Shown here: one piece after another, positions 1-13,200 of the stretch | How positions within the stretch are numbered: the stretch's first letter is position 1 | Layout of the letters: each line of letters starts with the position of its first letter | NCBI GenBank assembly: GCA_036023115.1 | Contig: JAYKKT010000061.1 | Location: 13,971,001-14,035,000 of the forward strand | DNA from: Brasenia schreberi | Taxonomy: Eukaryota; Streptophyta; Magnoliopsida; Nymphaeales; Cabombaceae | Direction of reading: 5' to 3' | Length of the DNA: 64,000 nucleotides | Translations under genes and position numbers: made by a program | Notes under the pieces: generated by a model | Database searches by the model: none | What the model was told of the DNA's origin: nothing | The model's input: only the letters and a program-made list of their open reading frames with translations

Positions 1-220
1 TTCGAAAAATCTCATATTATAAATTACTCTTTCTCATCTAGGGTGACCATTAAGCACCGGTTTAAGATAGCTTACGATGACAAAAATTCACTTGTCCACA
101 AATCGTCAAATAGTAAAAAAATCATCTTTGCGAGTTTGAGTAAACTTGCTAGCATGCTCACGCGTAGTCTTTGCAAACAATGTTTTAATTCGATTACACG
201 ACCGAAAAATTTTGTTTACA
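1..220 (+). repeat. 3' end of a Gypsy LTR, element body left of the window
   Basis: Resembles the reverse complement of the LTR at 16843 and 22534: shared segments are a variant of caagtttgagtaaacttgct, the cttgtccacaa box and the terminal aattttgtttaca. The LTR ends in ACA at 220 and is followed by unique DNA without a primer-binding site or polypurine tract, so it is read as the downstream LTR of a plus-strand element. Confidence 0.6.
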
Positions 221-1157
221 TCATCTTGTCATGTTCTATGGTAGATAGTTTCTTTCTTTTAACTGCAGTTATTTTCATAAGACGCCTGATTGTCATTAGG
301 TGTCCATTCTTATAAAATATTTCACTGTTTTCTGCCAAAGACCAAATGTATGCTTGCAGAGATCATTGGCCAAATGATAGAACAAGAGAGTCCCGAAAAC
401 ATGAGGCTTAGTCCATGAACGCTGGCCCTTGGCATTTAGTGTTTGGGGTCTCTTTGGTTTCCGCATCTGTAAAGGTTTATGATAACTTCATCTCTTTCTG
501 TAGGCATCCTAATTTCTTTGGACACCTTTTTTGATGTTTTAGTTAACTCTTTTCATTGGTTCTAAAGATATTTAAGGAGTGTGTTTGTTATCCTTTTAAA
601 GCAAAGCAAGAATGACTCCCTAAGATAATAAGAAACATGTTTCCAAACACATTCCCACATATAAATCGAACTCTGAACAAGAAACAATATACAACAGGTA
701 TTTTACAAACATATAATTAATGGACCATGGCATATATTCAATGAAAAAATTCAATTGGCATGGTACTAAATGGAGGTGTATAATTATGCTAGTCCAGATG
801 ATCAACACACAAAATCTGTAAGGTGCATCTTACTGCTTTCATTTAGTCAAAATCAATAAAAATTGACACAAAAATCATTAAGTAATTATATTAAAAAGGA
901 AGAGAATATAAATGGACCTGGTGAGATAGAGGAGGGGGTGGGGGTACTCAGATCACACAGGTTAATTTATCTGGTGCTTTAGTGCACATCTGATGGATGG
1001 CTATGTTTTGTTCTTAGATAGATGGTTTTGGAAAACACAACTTACAAAATTGGAATTTACTTTTTTATTTTCTCTTTTGCTTCTTGTCTTTGTTTCTTCA
1101 TTAATGTCAATTCCAATTCCGGCTACTTAATTATTGGTTCCTTTCTGTTGCTTTAAG
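221..1157 (+). other. TOP1 intron sequence
   Basis: AT-rich, no convincing coding match. Lies between the LTR remnant and the first visible TOP1 exon. It ends in a T-rich tract before the acceptor. Confidence 0.5.
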
Positions 1158-1229
1158 GTTTCCGCATTCCTTGCACATTTCTTCCCAGAGGTGACACAGT
1201 ATAGTTTCACATCTGGCATGGAAACTGAG
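1158..1229 (+). CDS. TOP1: TOP1 exon a (end of topoisomerase core)
   Basis: Encodes 24 residues beginning [17 protein letters not shown] and ending GMETE. The acceptor is ctttaag and the donor gtacta. In related plant proteins this segment follows a GRM or GRx motif that is not present in the preceding 1157 bases, so the previous exon is outside the window. Confidence 0.88.
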
Positions 1230-4200
1230 GTACTACTGCCATTTTGTCTGATGATCTTCATCTGGCTTCTTTACGTCTTAGTGTGCATGCCATTGTTAGA
1301 GGAGCTTTCTGTTATTTATTTTTTATTTAACACTGTTATTCCTTACTTTTCTTTAGATTACATTTGTGGCCACTATGAGAACTTCAGTTCCTTATAGTAG
1401 CATATATGTGTGTGTGTGTGGATGCGTGTATGTCGTACAAATGGCCACAAGAGGTGCTGTCACCCTCAATTTTAGTTTAGTGTCATCACTAGACACACAA
1501 TTGTCGTCATGAATAACTGTACATCTTCATAACATGTTCTTTTGTTGGAACACATTCATTCGCAACATGAAGATGGTGAATCGTAGTATTGAAACTGAAT
1601 CTAGTTCTTTCATTAATTTCTCTGTTCATGTTATCGGTGTTAATGTTTTTTTCTCAGCAGAATGAACACCGTGTAGTGCATTTCTTTTGATGAAGTGCTA
1701 ACTTGTGCATACCTTTCCTTTAACAGTCACTTTGCACTAATACCTTGTTAAGCTGTATTTTATTTCATTTGGCCATTCTTTCGAAAAGCATTTGTTTGTG
1801 CCTTTGCAGTGTTTTTGTGCTGGATTGTCTGCATTTTGTTTGCTTATGACATCTGCCTATCTGTGACCAGTCACCCTTAATGCATATTGTCATAGACGAT
1901 GAAAACAAACACATGATATTTGCCCTAGCAGAAAACTGATTTTTAATTTGTAATCCTTTTGGATTTGGTCGTGAGAAAGCCTTGCAATATATTATGGGTT
2001 AAATGAGTTCCCCATCAATTTTTTTTTGGAGTGCTATTTTGTATTTGAAATTTTGTGGTAGTTGAAAGGACCTGTTTTTATGAACTTGGTGCATTTTGTC
2101 TGGAAAGATTGCAATTTGCTTGAATCTAGGTTCTTTCTTTGGCTGAAGTCATTGTGCCAGTAACTTTTGCAACAGCCTTTAGTTAGTCTTTCATTTCATT
2201 TACGTACGTTTGTGACTTCATTTTAGATGTGTGCTTTTACATGGTTGTTCATGTTTCTAACCTAATGGGACTCAATTTATTTTTTGCACTGCAACAGAAT
2301 AAGTGCACACCAACGTAGGGCCCTTCCATATGAAGTGGCCAAACCTTGTATGCTTTGATTGATCATGGGAATGGAGTCTATCGTAGCAAGAAATAAACCA
2401 TCAGAGTTCGATTAATGTTCAATAAACGATAATACAAACACCGTTGTAGTGGGGTCTACTGGCAATTCCATTTATTCAACAACAACAACTAAGCCTTTTC
2501 CCATACTAGACGGGGTCGGCTACATGGATTCTTTATTTCCACAGATCCCTATCGTGTGCCATGTTAGCAGTTAACTCCCAATAAGCTAGATCATTCTTTA
2601 TTGTTTCTTTCCAACACTTCTGTGGTCGTCCTCTACCTCTTTTAATACTTTCCAAATTTAGTTTTTCTAACCTTCTTACAGGTTCTTCTTTTGATCTTCT
2701 TTCTATATGTCCAAACCATCTTAAACGATGTTCTCTCATTTTATCCTCTATTGGTGTCACTCCTAATTTGTTTCTAATAACCTCATTATATATACGGTCT
2801 TTTCTTGTATGACCACTCATCCATCTCAACATCTTCATTTATGTCACAGACATCTTTTGTAAATGTTGATGATTAACTGCCCAACACTCAGAACCATAAA
2901 ACATGGCAGGCCTAATTGCTGCTCTATAATATTTACCTTTTAATTTTAATGGTATTTTCTTATCACAAAGAATACCTGATGCTCCTCTCCATTTTAACCA
3001 ACCAGCATTAATTCTATGTGTAACATCTCCATCAATTCTTCCATCACTCTAAAAAATTGACCCTAGGTATTTAAAACTTTCCTTTTGGGGAATGCAATGT
3101 ATGCCAATTTTAATTTCTATGTCCTCTGAAGTAACCAAATGGTCAAACTTACATTCCATATATTTTTTCTTTGTTCTACTAAGTCGGAGGCCTTTGCTTT
3201 CTAATGTTTCTCTCCATAGTTCCAATTTTCTATTAACCTTTTCCTTAGACTCCTCCACTAATACAATGTCATCTGCAAATAACATACACCAAGGTACTTC
3301 ATCTTGAATATGTTTTGTTAACTCATCGATCACCATTATAAATAAGTTTGGACTTAAAGTTGATCCTTGATGTAACCCAATATTAACATTAAAGAAGTTT
3401 GTCGTTCCTTAATGAGTCCTCACATGTTTTTGCCCCATCATACATGTCTCTTATAAGGTTAATATATGTCAATGGGATACCTCTTTTTTCCAAAGTTCTC
3501 CAAAGAATCTCCCTCGGTGCCCTATCATAAGCTTTTTCTAGATCAATAAATATCATGTGAAGGTCTTTGTTTTTTGCTCTAAAATGTTCCATAAGACGTC
3601 TCAAAAGGTGAATCGCTTCAATAGTAGATCTGCCTGGCATGAATCCAAATTGGTTCTTGTTGTACATGATACTTGTCTTAACTTACGTTCGATAATTCTT
3701 TCCCATAATTTCATAGAATGACTCATTAACTTGATACCTCGGTAATTCGCTCAATTTTGAATGTCTCCCTTGTTCTTATATATGGGTATAAGTGTACTTG
3801 CTTTCCATTCCTCGGGCATCTTTTGGTTTTTCCATATTTCATTAAATAGTCTTGTGAGCCAAGTGATTCCTATTTCTCCTAGTATTTTCCAAACTTCTAT
3901 AGGAATATTATCTGGTCCTACCGATTTACCACCCTTCATATGTTTAAGAGCTTCTTTGACTTCATTCTTTTGAATACGTCAGTAGAAATTTTGGTTTATA
4001 TACTTTTTTGACTTGGCTAAATATCCTAAACTAATACTAACATCTTTATTTTCATTAAAGAGATTATAAAAATAGTTTTTTTATCTATTTCTTATATCAT
4101 CATTTGCCACTAGAATATTTTCATCCTCGTCTTTTATGCATCTAACATAATTAAGATCTTTAGTTTTCTTATCTCTAGCCCTAGCTAAACTAAAAAATAT

Positions 4201-7200
4201 CTCTTTTATGCATCCTAGTATTTTCCATTTATTACGTGATCAAAAGAAAACTAAAACCCTATAATGTACTCATACTATCTCACGTCACAACTACCTTTAT
4301 CTACTATCACCTACAAACTCCAATCTTCCTTTTTGAGATTACCTGCAAAACTAAGAGGGGCAAGTGCAACCACATCCCTTAATAGGTGGTTAGACTCTTT
4401 CCAATAAGGTCACATATTAAGAACACACATATTTTTAACGTGGATACATGATAACAGTTTTTAAAATCAAGTAGTTTTAAATCATTTAGTGAACCAGTAT
4501 CAAAGAGTAATATATCAATTACTTCTGGTATCTTGATCAACCATCATCAGTGGCAAAGGCTGCTTAAGTCATTCGATCCTCCCTAATAACCATTGTCCAA
4601 GCCATTGTTGTAAGCAGCATAAACTTTTTGTTTTTGGCCCTGCTACAATTATTGCATTGTAGCATATTGCAACATCTGTAAATTTAAAAAAAAAATAAAA
4701 TCTGAAAAATTAGAAAATTAGAAAATCAAGGAAAAAGAACAAAAACCTAAATAATTATTAAGGATTAAAGCAAGTAGGACTAACATTAGCACTGCATCAA
4801 CATAATAGCATATCATGGATTTAATAAGTTAATATGTAAGAAGCTACACTAATTAATAATTAGTTAACAATGTGGAATCACCTTTAGTCAGGATACTTCA
4901 TTACTCATGTGCTTATCACAGAAATTACATTTACTCTCCGTCACCAACAAAGGATAAAATGAGAGAATATCGTTTAAGGTGGTTTGGACATATAGAAAGA
5001 AGATTAAAAGAACCTGTAAGAAGGTATGAAAAATTAGATTTTGAAAGTATTAAAAGAGGTAGAGGACGAGTACAAAAGTGTTGGAAAGAAACAATAAAGA
5101 ATGATCTAGCTTATTGTGAGTTAACTGCTAACATAACACAAGATAGGGCTCTCTGGAAACAAAGAATCCATGTAGCCAACCCCGTCTAGTATGAGAAAAG
5201 GCTTAGTTATTGTTGTTGTTGCTACTTCCTGTTGCCATCTCGGGTTATCAAGATATCCCCAGATTGACAAGGTCCCAACATCTATCCTCCATATAATAAA
5301 CTCAAATGCTTAAATTGACGAAAAAATGATGCATGCACCAAATGCAACAAAAAGGTTGGAGGAATACAGGAAAACAATACTTTATAGCTATGTTATCAAT
5401 AACGATTAGCGGGTTGTTAGCGGTTACCCTGATATAGTGGTAGCGGGGATATAGCAGATTTAGCGGTATACTTTTATTTATGATTAAAAAATTATATATA
5501 TATATATAATAGGTTTTCTAACTTCTAAAAAATATCAAGAAATATAACTAACTCTTTAATAAATGAACGAGCAAAACACTCACTAATGAATAGGAAAAAG
5601 TAGTAAAGGAGGAATGTCATATACCTTTTAGCCCATATTATTTGTAGTATGCCTCATCTCCAGCCAAAGTGAATGAAAGTTCGGACATTAAAGCAAAAGA
5701 GAAAGGCAAAAGAAGATAAAAAACTCCTATCACCAACATGTTCAACAATTCAAATAATGAGAGATTAAGGCAATAGCACCTGGACAGACACACACTGACA
5801 GAGAGAGACAGAATAAGAGAGAGATAGAGTGACACAAATAGGATGGTCTCTATAAACTTCAATTTGCAGATTTATCGAACGCAAAGAAACCACGATCGCT
5901 TGGAGAGATACCAATGCCGTTGTAATTAGAATAATTTTTAGCATTAACTAAGATATAAGAAATCATGAATTCAACCGTAATATGGAAATTAGGTAACCGA
6001 TTGTACAATGAGAGAGAAACCAAAGAAAGCTTTTCATTCAAGACAATCTCAAACTTGACGAATTGGGTTATCCCAATATCTTCTTTCCGAACAAATTAAC
6101 GACTCTACTAAGCCGATATATGTTTGATTCTAAAGTAACCAACAGGCAAATAAGAAAATGTTATATGCAAAAAAGATAATTTAAAACATAGGAAACCAAA
6201 ATTCGTCATTATTATCGATGAAAGCACCATATGACATAAAAGAAAAAGAAGATGATAGGTGATGATAATTGAAATATAAGAAACTTGGCTCAATATCGTT
6301 CACTACTTAAAGAAAATAAAGGAAACAATTAAACAACCAACATTCAACATTCTTTGGCGAAGATCCAACACAACCCATTTCTCCTAAGCTTATTGAATCC
6401 CAAAGTTAACGAATAAAAAGAAGTGAACAGGGGGAAAGAAGAGGGAGAGAAAGAGGGACGAAGTTAAAGGAACTAAGACGCCATTTGGCGACTCATCAGA
6501 AGAACCACCCCGACGGAGACGAAAAACCTAAAACTTCAAGCGGAAGAAAGCGAAGCCCTGAAGCGCTATGAGACTCCGGATTTTGGCGAGCTAGGCGATC
6601 TCCGCTGCGGAAGAAAGCGAAGCCCTAAAACGCAATCTGTGATCATCCTTCGCGCGCGCGTACACACACTCACAGAGAGACGGAATAAGAGATAGGGATG
6701 ATGAAACCGTACTACCAGGACTGCAAGAAGCACACAGAGAGGTTCACTTTGGAGTGCAGTCTGGTGCTGGAGGCTCACTGCATCGACGGGACCTCGGAGT
6801 GGCGAACCTTTGCTAACGAGTCCTAGAGAGAGAGAGAGAGGCGTGCGAGAGGGAGAGGCGGGACAAGGGGACAAACGTGGGTTTCATCCCCTTTTATATT
6901 ATTTGGATCGGGTCGATCAAGATCCACCCGACCCGAACATTTTTATATGTCCGCTAACAACGATATAGCGGCTCTAGCGGGTCGCCCGCTAAGAGTTGTC
7001 CGCTATAGTCAGTGTTGTTTGACGCGTATCGTATCGGGTATCGTTGGGCTCCACGATATGTGTGTATCACCCGTAATTTTTTTTTTCAAAAAAAAAGTTT
7101 CATTTTTTTTCTAATTTTTTTTTGAAGGTTTATGGTCTCTCTTTGCCTCTCTTCACTTCTCTCTAAGGCATCCTTCGACTGCTTTAAAAATCTAGTGAAA

Positions 7201-10200
7201 AATCTTCATGAAAAGTAATAATATTCTATTGATCGATAATCTTTTGATGTGATGCAAGACCCATGGGTCAATTTCGTTATCACCTTAAACTAACTCGGGC
7301 CTTGCCAGTCCATTCCAAACATCAGACAATGACGGAGCAACCTGTGTGGTTTGATGAAAAATTGATATTCAAACTTTTTCCTTTATTATGACAATCTGAT
7401 TCAATGCGGTTGATCAAGAGTAGAATTCCTAAGAGTTTATAGTGTAGACATTAATATAATAATATTATCTTTCATAAATTTTTACAAATTTTAAAATTAC
7501 ACGTATACTGTTCATGGAACAATAATTGAAAATACGCCAAAATATCAGAAATGATCTTTATATATATATATATATATATGAGCTGTTTGGGTTCAGCCTT
7601 CTAATGCAACAACGAGCTCGATTCAGGTCATGAGAAGTGAAAAGAGGCCAGAAACCTTCAAAATTTTTTTTGATTTTTTTTGATTTTTTTTTGAAAAAAA
7701 TAATAATATTTTTTGGGCGATGATACGGGCAATAAGGGCCCGTATCGCACGATACGGTGCGGTACTCACCATTTTACGATATGGGATAGTATATCGTATC
7801 GTGGTTGCCCACGATACGGATAACACTGGCTATAGCATTTTTTGATCTGCTAAAATGCTATAACGCGCTATTGATAACATAGCTTTATAGTTCATCATAC
7901 CTCAATTGCAATGAAAAATTTGAAGAAACCGGAAGATATTGCCACAACATGGCTTAAAAAAATTTGGATGACTAAGAAACCAGCAAAATCTCCTTGTGAA
8001 GGGCATAGTAGTGCACCTTGCAGTGGTCCGATACAGTGGCATGGCCCGATATGAGCCCTGTATTGGTAAAAAATCCCTGAGAATGATACATATTGGTCCC
8101 TGTCGTATGATACAGACTGATATGGATAATGTTAGTTGAAGTCACCTCCCACCACTTCCATGACTGTAATGCGGAGTATCAACGTCGGGCACTGACTAAA
8201 CACAAACTCATACAGAACTATCAATTGAAGTCTCTTATTACATTTGCTACACCTTGGAACCCATTAGATCTTATTATTCACACTATTTCCTTTGTACTCA
8301 ATTTTTTTTCATGTTCATTGATTTTTTTTAATCACTTACGTGCAACTCAGTACTCATCGTGGGTCCCCATAGATGTATGTGCAACATGACTTGCGTAGTC
8401 AACATGATAAGAGCTACTAACAACTTCATGCACGATACTACGTCCAAAATAGCTGCAGATTCACTCAACTGAAATACCCATATGCTATACGTACCAGCTG
8501 CTTTCACTACTCAGTCTGATTTAAACAGTAGCTCCATGTCAAGTGATGTTTCACACCTCACTGCAAGCATGCACATATAACATATTCCAAATCACTCGAT
8601 TTATCTATGTATTGTCAAATGTGCATATATACGCATATGTACTGTAGGTACTCATGGTAGATCCCGAGTGCTTAAGCATCCTATGTATGTCTTACTGCTT
8701 AAAGAGACTACACCATTCAATAAGTCATGTACCCTCCTACACCTTCTTAATCTCTCCCTCTTTCTTTCTTCTCCTCCATGCCTCCTATGGGCGAATGTCT
8801 CTTTCTCTCTCTTGACTTGTCTCTTTCTCACATGTGCTGTCTCCCTCATTTGTCATTCTTGTTTTGCTGTTTGGGGATTTCAATATACCTTAGAAAAATT
8901 CAATTTCTTAAGTGGCAACTGTAACTTATTTCTTTAATATGATACATTTAGGTTTTATAATATATTTAAAGATATTGGATAGTGATGGTTTATGCTTCAC
9001 AATGATGTTTGAAGTTACATATTTTTACTGACTGCTATCTAAATTAACTCATGTTCATGAAATGTGTTGAATCGACATAAATACTTCTAATTTTATTTTT
9101 ATCTACCGTGAAGTCTGTAATAGTAGAGCTTATGGAACAGTTAGCTCACATTAACCGTTATTGACAATGTGTTGGTATATTTGAACTTCATCAGCATCAA
9201 CAATTGTTCTAAATCAAATCACTTCAGTAGTACAACATTATTTCGGTTGTTGAGAAGGCATTCATAAACACCATGCTCATCAGATAACACAGAAACAACT
9301 CTGACATATTCCTACTAGAAAGAGCATATTCACCTTTCTCAAAATATATCAGTGTCCAAATCCCAGGGCTTAAGTCAGACATTTTCTCATCATAGTCACC
9401 TTGGTTCAGTCTCTGAACAATAATAAAACAATTGCCAAGTCGGAATTCATTCACCTGACACGTACTCTGTAAACCATGTCCAAATTGAGCATCAAATAAA
9501 TCCTGAATCACCTGAATATCTTCCTGAATCAACTGAACACAAGATCTAGGTCCACTAGGTATGACCTGAGGTAGGGAGAATGGATCTTGGTATATCAATT
9601 GTATTTGCAAACAGTATACCTAGTTTGGAACTGATTAGATTTAAAAATATTATTGTGTTTGTTACTTTTAACAATTAATCAATATTTTTTTATTGTGCAT
9701 TCATGTAAGAGAGTTGCACTTTTTTTTCAACAGCCTTGCTCTCTTGCTTTCTCTCTCTCAAATAAATGATAAAGCCGTTCTTTAACTTACTATTAGATTT
9801 CATGCATTGGTAATAACATATGGTTTCTATAAAATGCAGATGGGAATGATTTCTTTCTAAGCGATGATGAGTTTTAATTTGGCTTTAGTGGTGGAATTTG
9901 CAGACCAGGATGTGTATAAATCTGTCATTCCTTTTCTCTTGGTATCTAGAGACATGATGCTACTGCCACGTGCATGTATACTTGATCAAACTGTGTCACC
10001 TGATTTACTTTTAGCAGATCTTGCTTTCATATCTAATGCATATAAGGGCCTCTCCTTGTGAGTGTCCTTCCAACATGTAGGTGTGCATAGTAGAAAATTG
10101 TGTGTGTGTGTCTATGAATGCACACTGCAGTTTATGTATGTATACTTAGTAAAAATTGGATGTGATGTAACAAGGTGACCTTGCCTGGAACATTTTCACT

Positions 10201-13200
10201 TTTCCTTGCTCGTCTCTCATTTGTGTGAATAATGGAGAAACTGTTTCTGTGTGAGCTCACCAGTTAGACAATGTCTCTGCTGGTACCACTGAATGGAGGA
10301 GTCTTCTCAGCAGTTACTGGACACGGTTTAGCAGTTACTGTGATAATGCCAACAAAGTTGAAGTTCGAAAGGTACCTTTTATCATATCTTGAAGCATGAT
10401 AATCATAGACTGTTAATTAACATAAGTTTTTCCATTTTGTTTTATAATTCAAGTTTGTGACATGACTTTTAGTACCATGCTCATATTGCTTAGTTTGTTC
10501 ATGGATAATGTAAAACTGCTGAATATTGATGGAATTTACTTCTGTTTTCTTTTGACACTTCCCTCACAGGTGGAGCAAATGTTGGAGGAGACTTTTCACG
10601 ATCAGTTGTTCTCTTTTGGCAAAAATAAAACTTGCCCTAGGTAATTATTTTTCTTCTAGCCTGATGCATTAGTTGGTTTTGTAATGAAGTCGATGCTTTA
10701 AAGTGGCTGTGGAAGATTATTAAATATTACCTTAAAATATCAATCACAAAGCTTTAGAAAAGGCTATAATAAAGCATATGCAACAAAGGCATGATATAAC
10801 GAAAATCAATATTACTTGGCCACAAAAGGCTAGACATATTTATAGGGGAGAACAAGAGAAAGAAGAGAGAAGGACGAGCCATTGGGGGCCTATTGACCAT
10901 TGGGGTCTGGCACTCTAGCCCTGGCAGCCAGGCGCTAGTCGCCTAGTGGGCCAGACCTTTCAGGGTAGGATCCGAATGGCCCAAGTGGCCCGGTCCTGCC
11001 TTACATGATATAAATAAAAGAAATAAAACGAAAATTGCAAAATAAAGATAAAATTACATTATTTTCTAACATCCTCTCAAACTCAAAGTCCCATGACTTG
11101 AAGTTTGCTAACCAAAAACTGAAATCGTGGAGCTAGTAACGACTTGATGATTGAGTAGTTGATAATCTGATCTTACAAACTGTAGTGCCAAATTGCCTTC
11201 TTATGCTCTTAACGAACGTAGTGATAGTCCATCTCGATATGTTTGGTACGCTCATGAAATGTATGGTTTTTGACTATATACTTTTGTTGTTGCAGTACAT
11301 GGTTGGAGGGACTTCGAATGTCATTCCCAAGTCCTCAAGTAGTTGTTGCAGTCAAATTAATTCTGTGGTTGTGTTAACCATTGCACGATACTCAACTTTA
11401 ATGGAGAGAAACACCTTTTGTTGTTTCTTTCATTTTCATGATATAAGAGAGTTGCCAAAGAAAATGTAGTAACCTGTAGTGTAGTGCCTGTCATTTACAT
11501 CACTACCCAATCAACATCAATATATGCACTAATTGAAGTACGGAGGAAGATGATACGAATACTTCCTTAGTCACCCATATGCATTGAGGTAGGTGAATGT
11601 TGAAATTGACTTACAATATGTATGGCGTGAGCAATATCTGGGCGTGTCATGGTGATATAAGTCATTGCCCCAACCATCTGTATGTAAGGAGTGGGATCAC
11701 TCAATAACTCTCCATCAATAAGTCATATCTTCTGGTTGATTACCTCAAAGTATCTTAACAACTTTATCATTTGTAAGTCCTTATCTAATTATATATCTTT
11801 AACAATTTAGTTTGTGATAAAAAGAAACTCCTATGATCTTGAGTTACCTCAATGCTTAAAAAATAAGAGAGTTGTCTAAGATTATTCATCTCAAATATTT
11901 TACTAAGTTCTTGCTTGATTTGCTCAATATCGGAATTATCACTATGTAAATCATATCATTGACATAGAGCAAAAGTATAACCATACCTGCATGAGACTTT
12001 CCTATAAATAAAAATGTGTAGTACAACCATGCAATATCATGAATTTGGTCATTTATCAAACCAAGTCTTAGGAGCTTTTTGAGACCATACAAAGCTCAAA
12101 GCAAAACTTGATTTCTAAGTATGTTAAGACTAGGAGGAGGTTTCATATATACTTCTTCCTTTAACCAACCATTGAGAAAAGGATTCTTAACATCTAATTG
12201 ATAGATGTTCCAATTCTGAATTACATAAACAACTATAAGAGTTCTAACATTTGTCATTTTTGCCACATGAGCAAAGGTTTTCTCATAATCAATTCCATAT
12301 TCCTGTGAGTAACCTTTGATAACTAATCTTGCTTTATAACGTTCTAATGAACATCACCATGAGTCTTAATTTTATAGACCCACCTACAACCTATAGTCTT
12401 TGTTTTGTGGTCTAGAGACTATATCCCAAGATTGGACTCTATATAAAGCATCTAATTCTTAATTCATAGCATGAATCGAGTCTTATGATAATTGGCCTTT
12501 CTTAAGAGTTTTAGGTTCGTTTATAACTTAAATATTAGTTACTAGGGCTCTATGCCTTGTTAAAAACTATCGTATGAAACAAACTGTGAAGGAGGTCTAG
12601 AGTCATGGTTGGACCCTTTAGGAAAAGATGAGTAATGTTAGGAGTTCTCCTAGTGTAATATTTGATCAAAAGGAGTAATAAAATGTCTTGAAATCATGTG
12701 TTCATCAAGAACAATTCTCCTAAAATATTATTTAAAATGGAATATGAAGAATTATAAATAGAACTAACATCATTCATGCCTTTAAAAACATATTCATCTT
12801 CAAAAAATTTATCATCTCTCAATACATAGAGCTTATCATTTTTATTTATTTCATACCCTAAAAATATATTTTATGGGAGAAACTTTAAAAAACTTTAAAA
12901 ACTTTTTTATAGGAGACAAGTTTTGTAAAACCGAAGTGGGCATTCGATTAATTAAATAACAACAATTATAATAGCTTCTGCCTAGAAATTTTTATGAACA
13001 CCACTTAATAAAAGTAATGTTCTTGTGGTTTCTAAAACATCTCAACGTTTACGTTCCAAATTACCATTTTATTGGGGAATTTTAGTGGAAGTGGTTTGAT
13101 GCATAATTTTGAATTTGTCAAGATGATTTTTAAATTCCTTTGACATAAACTTTCCTTCCGAGTCAGATCTAAAAATCTTCTTTTTGGAATCAAATTAATT

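Noticed and set aside
2533..4222. LINE reverse-transcriptase frames as host genes
   Set aside because: The RT and C-terminal motifs, 3' tail and target duplication show a truncated retrotransposon.
7559..7579. (TA)n tract as a replication or regulatory site
   Set aside because: Ordinary plant microsatellite; similar tracts occur at 5504 and 53529.
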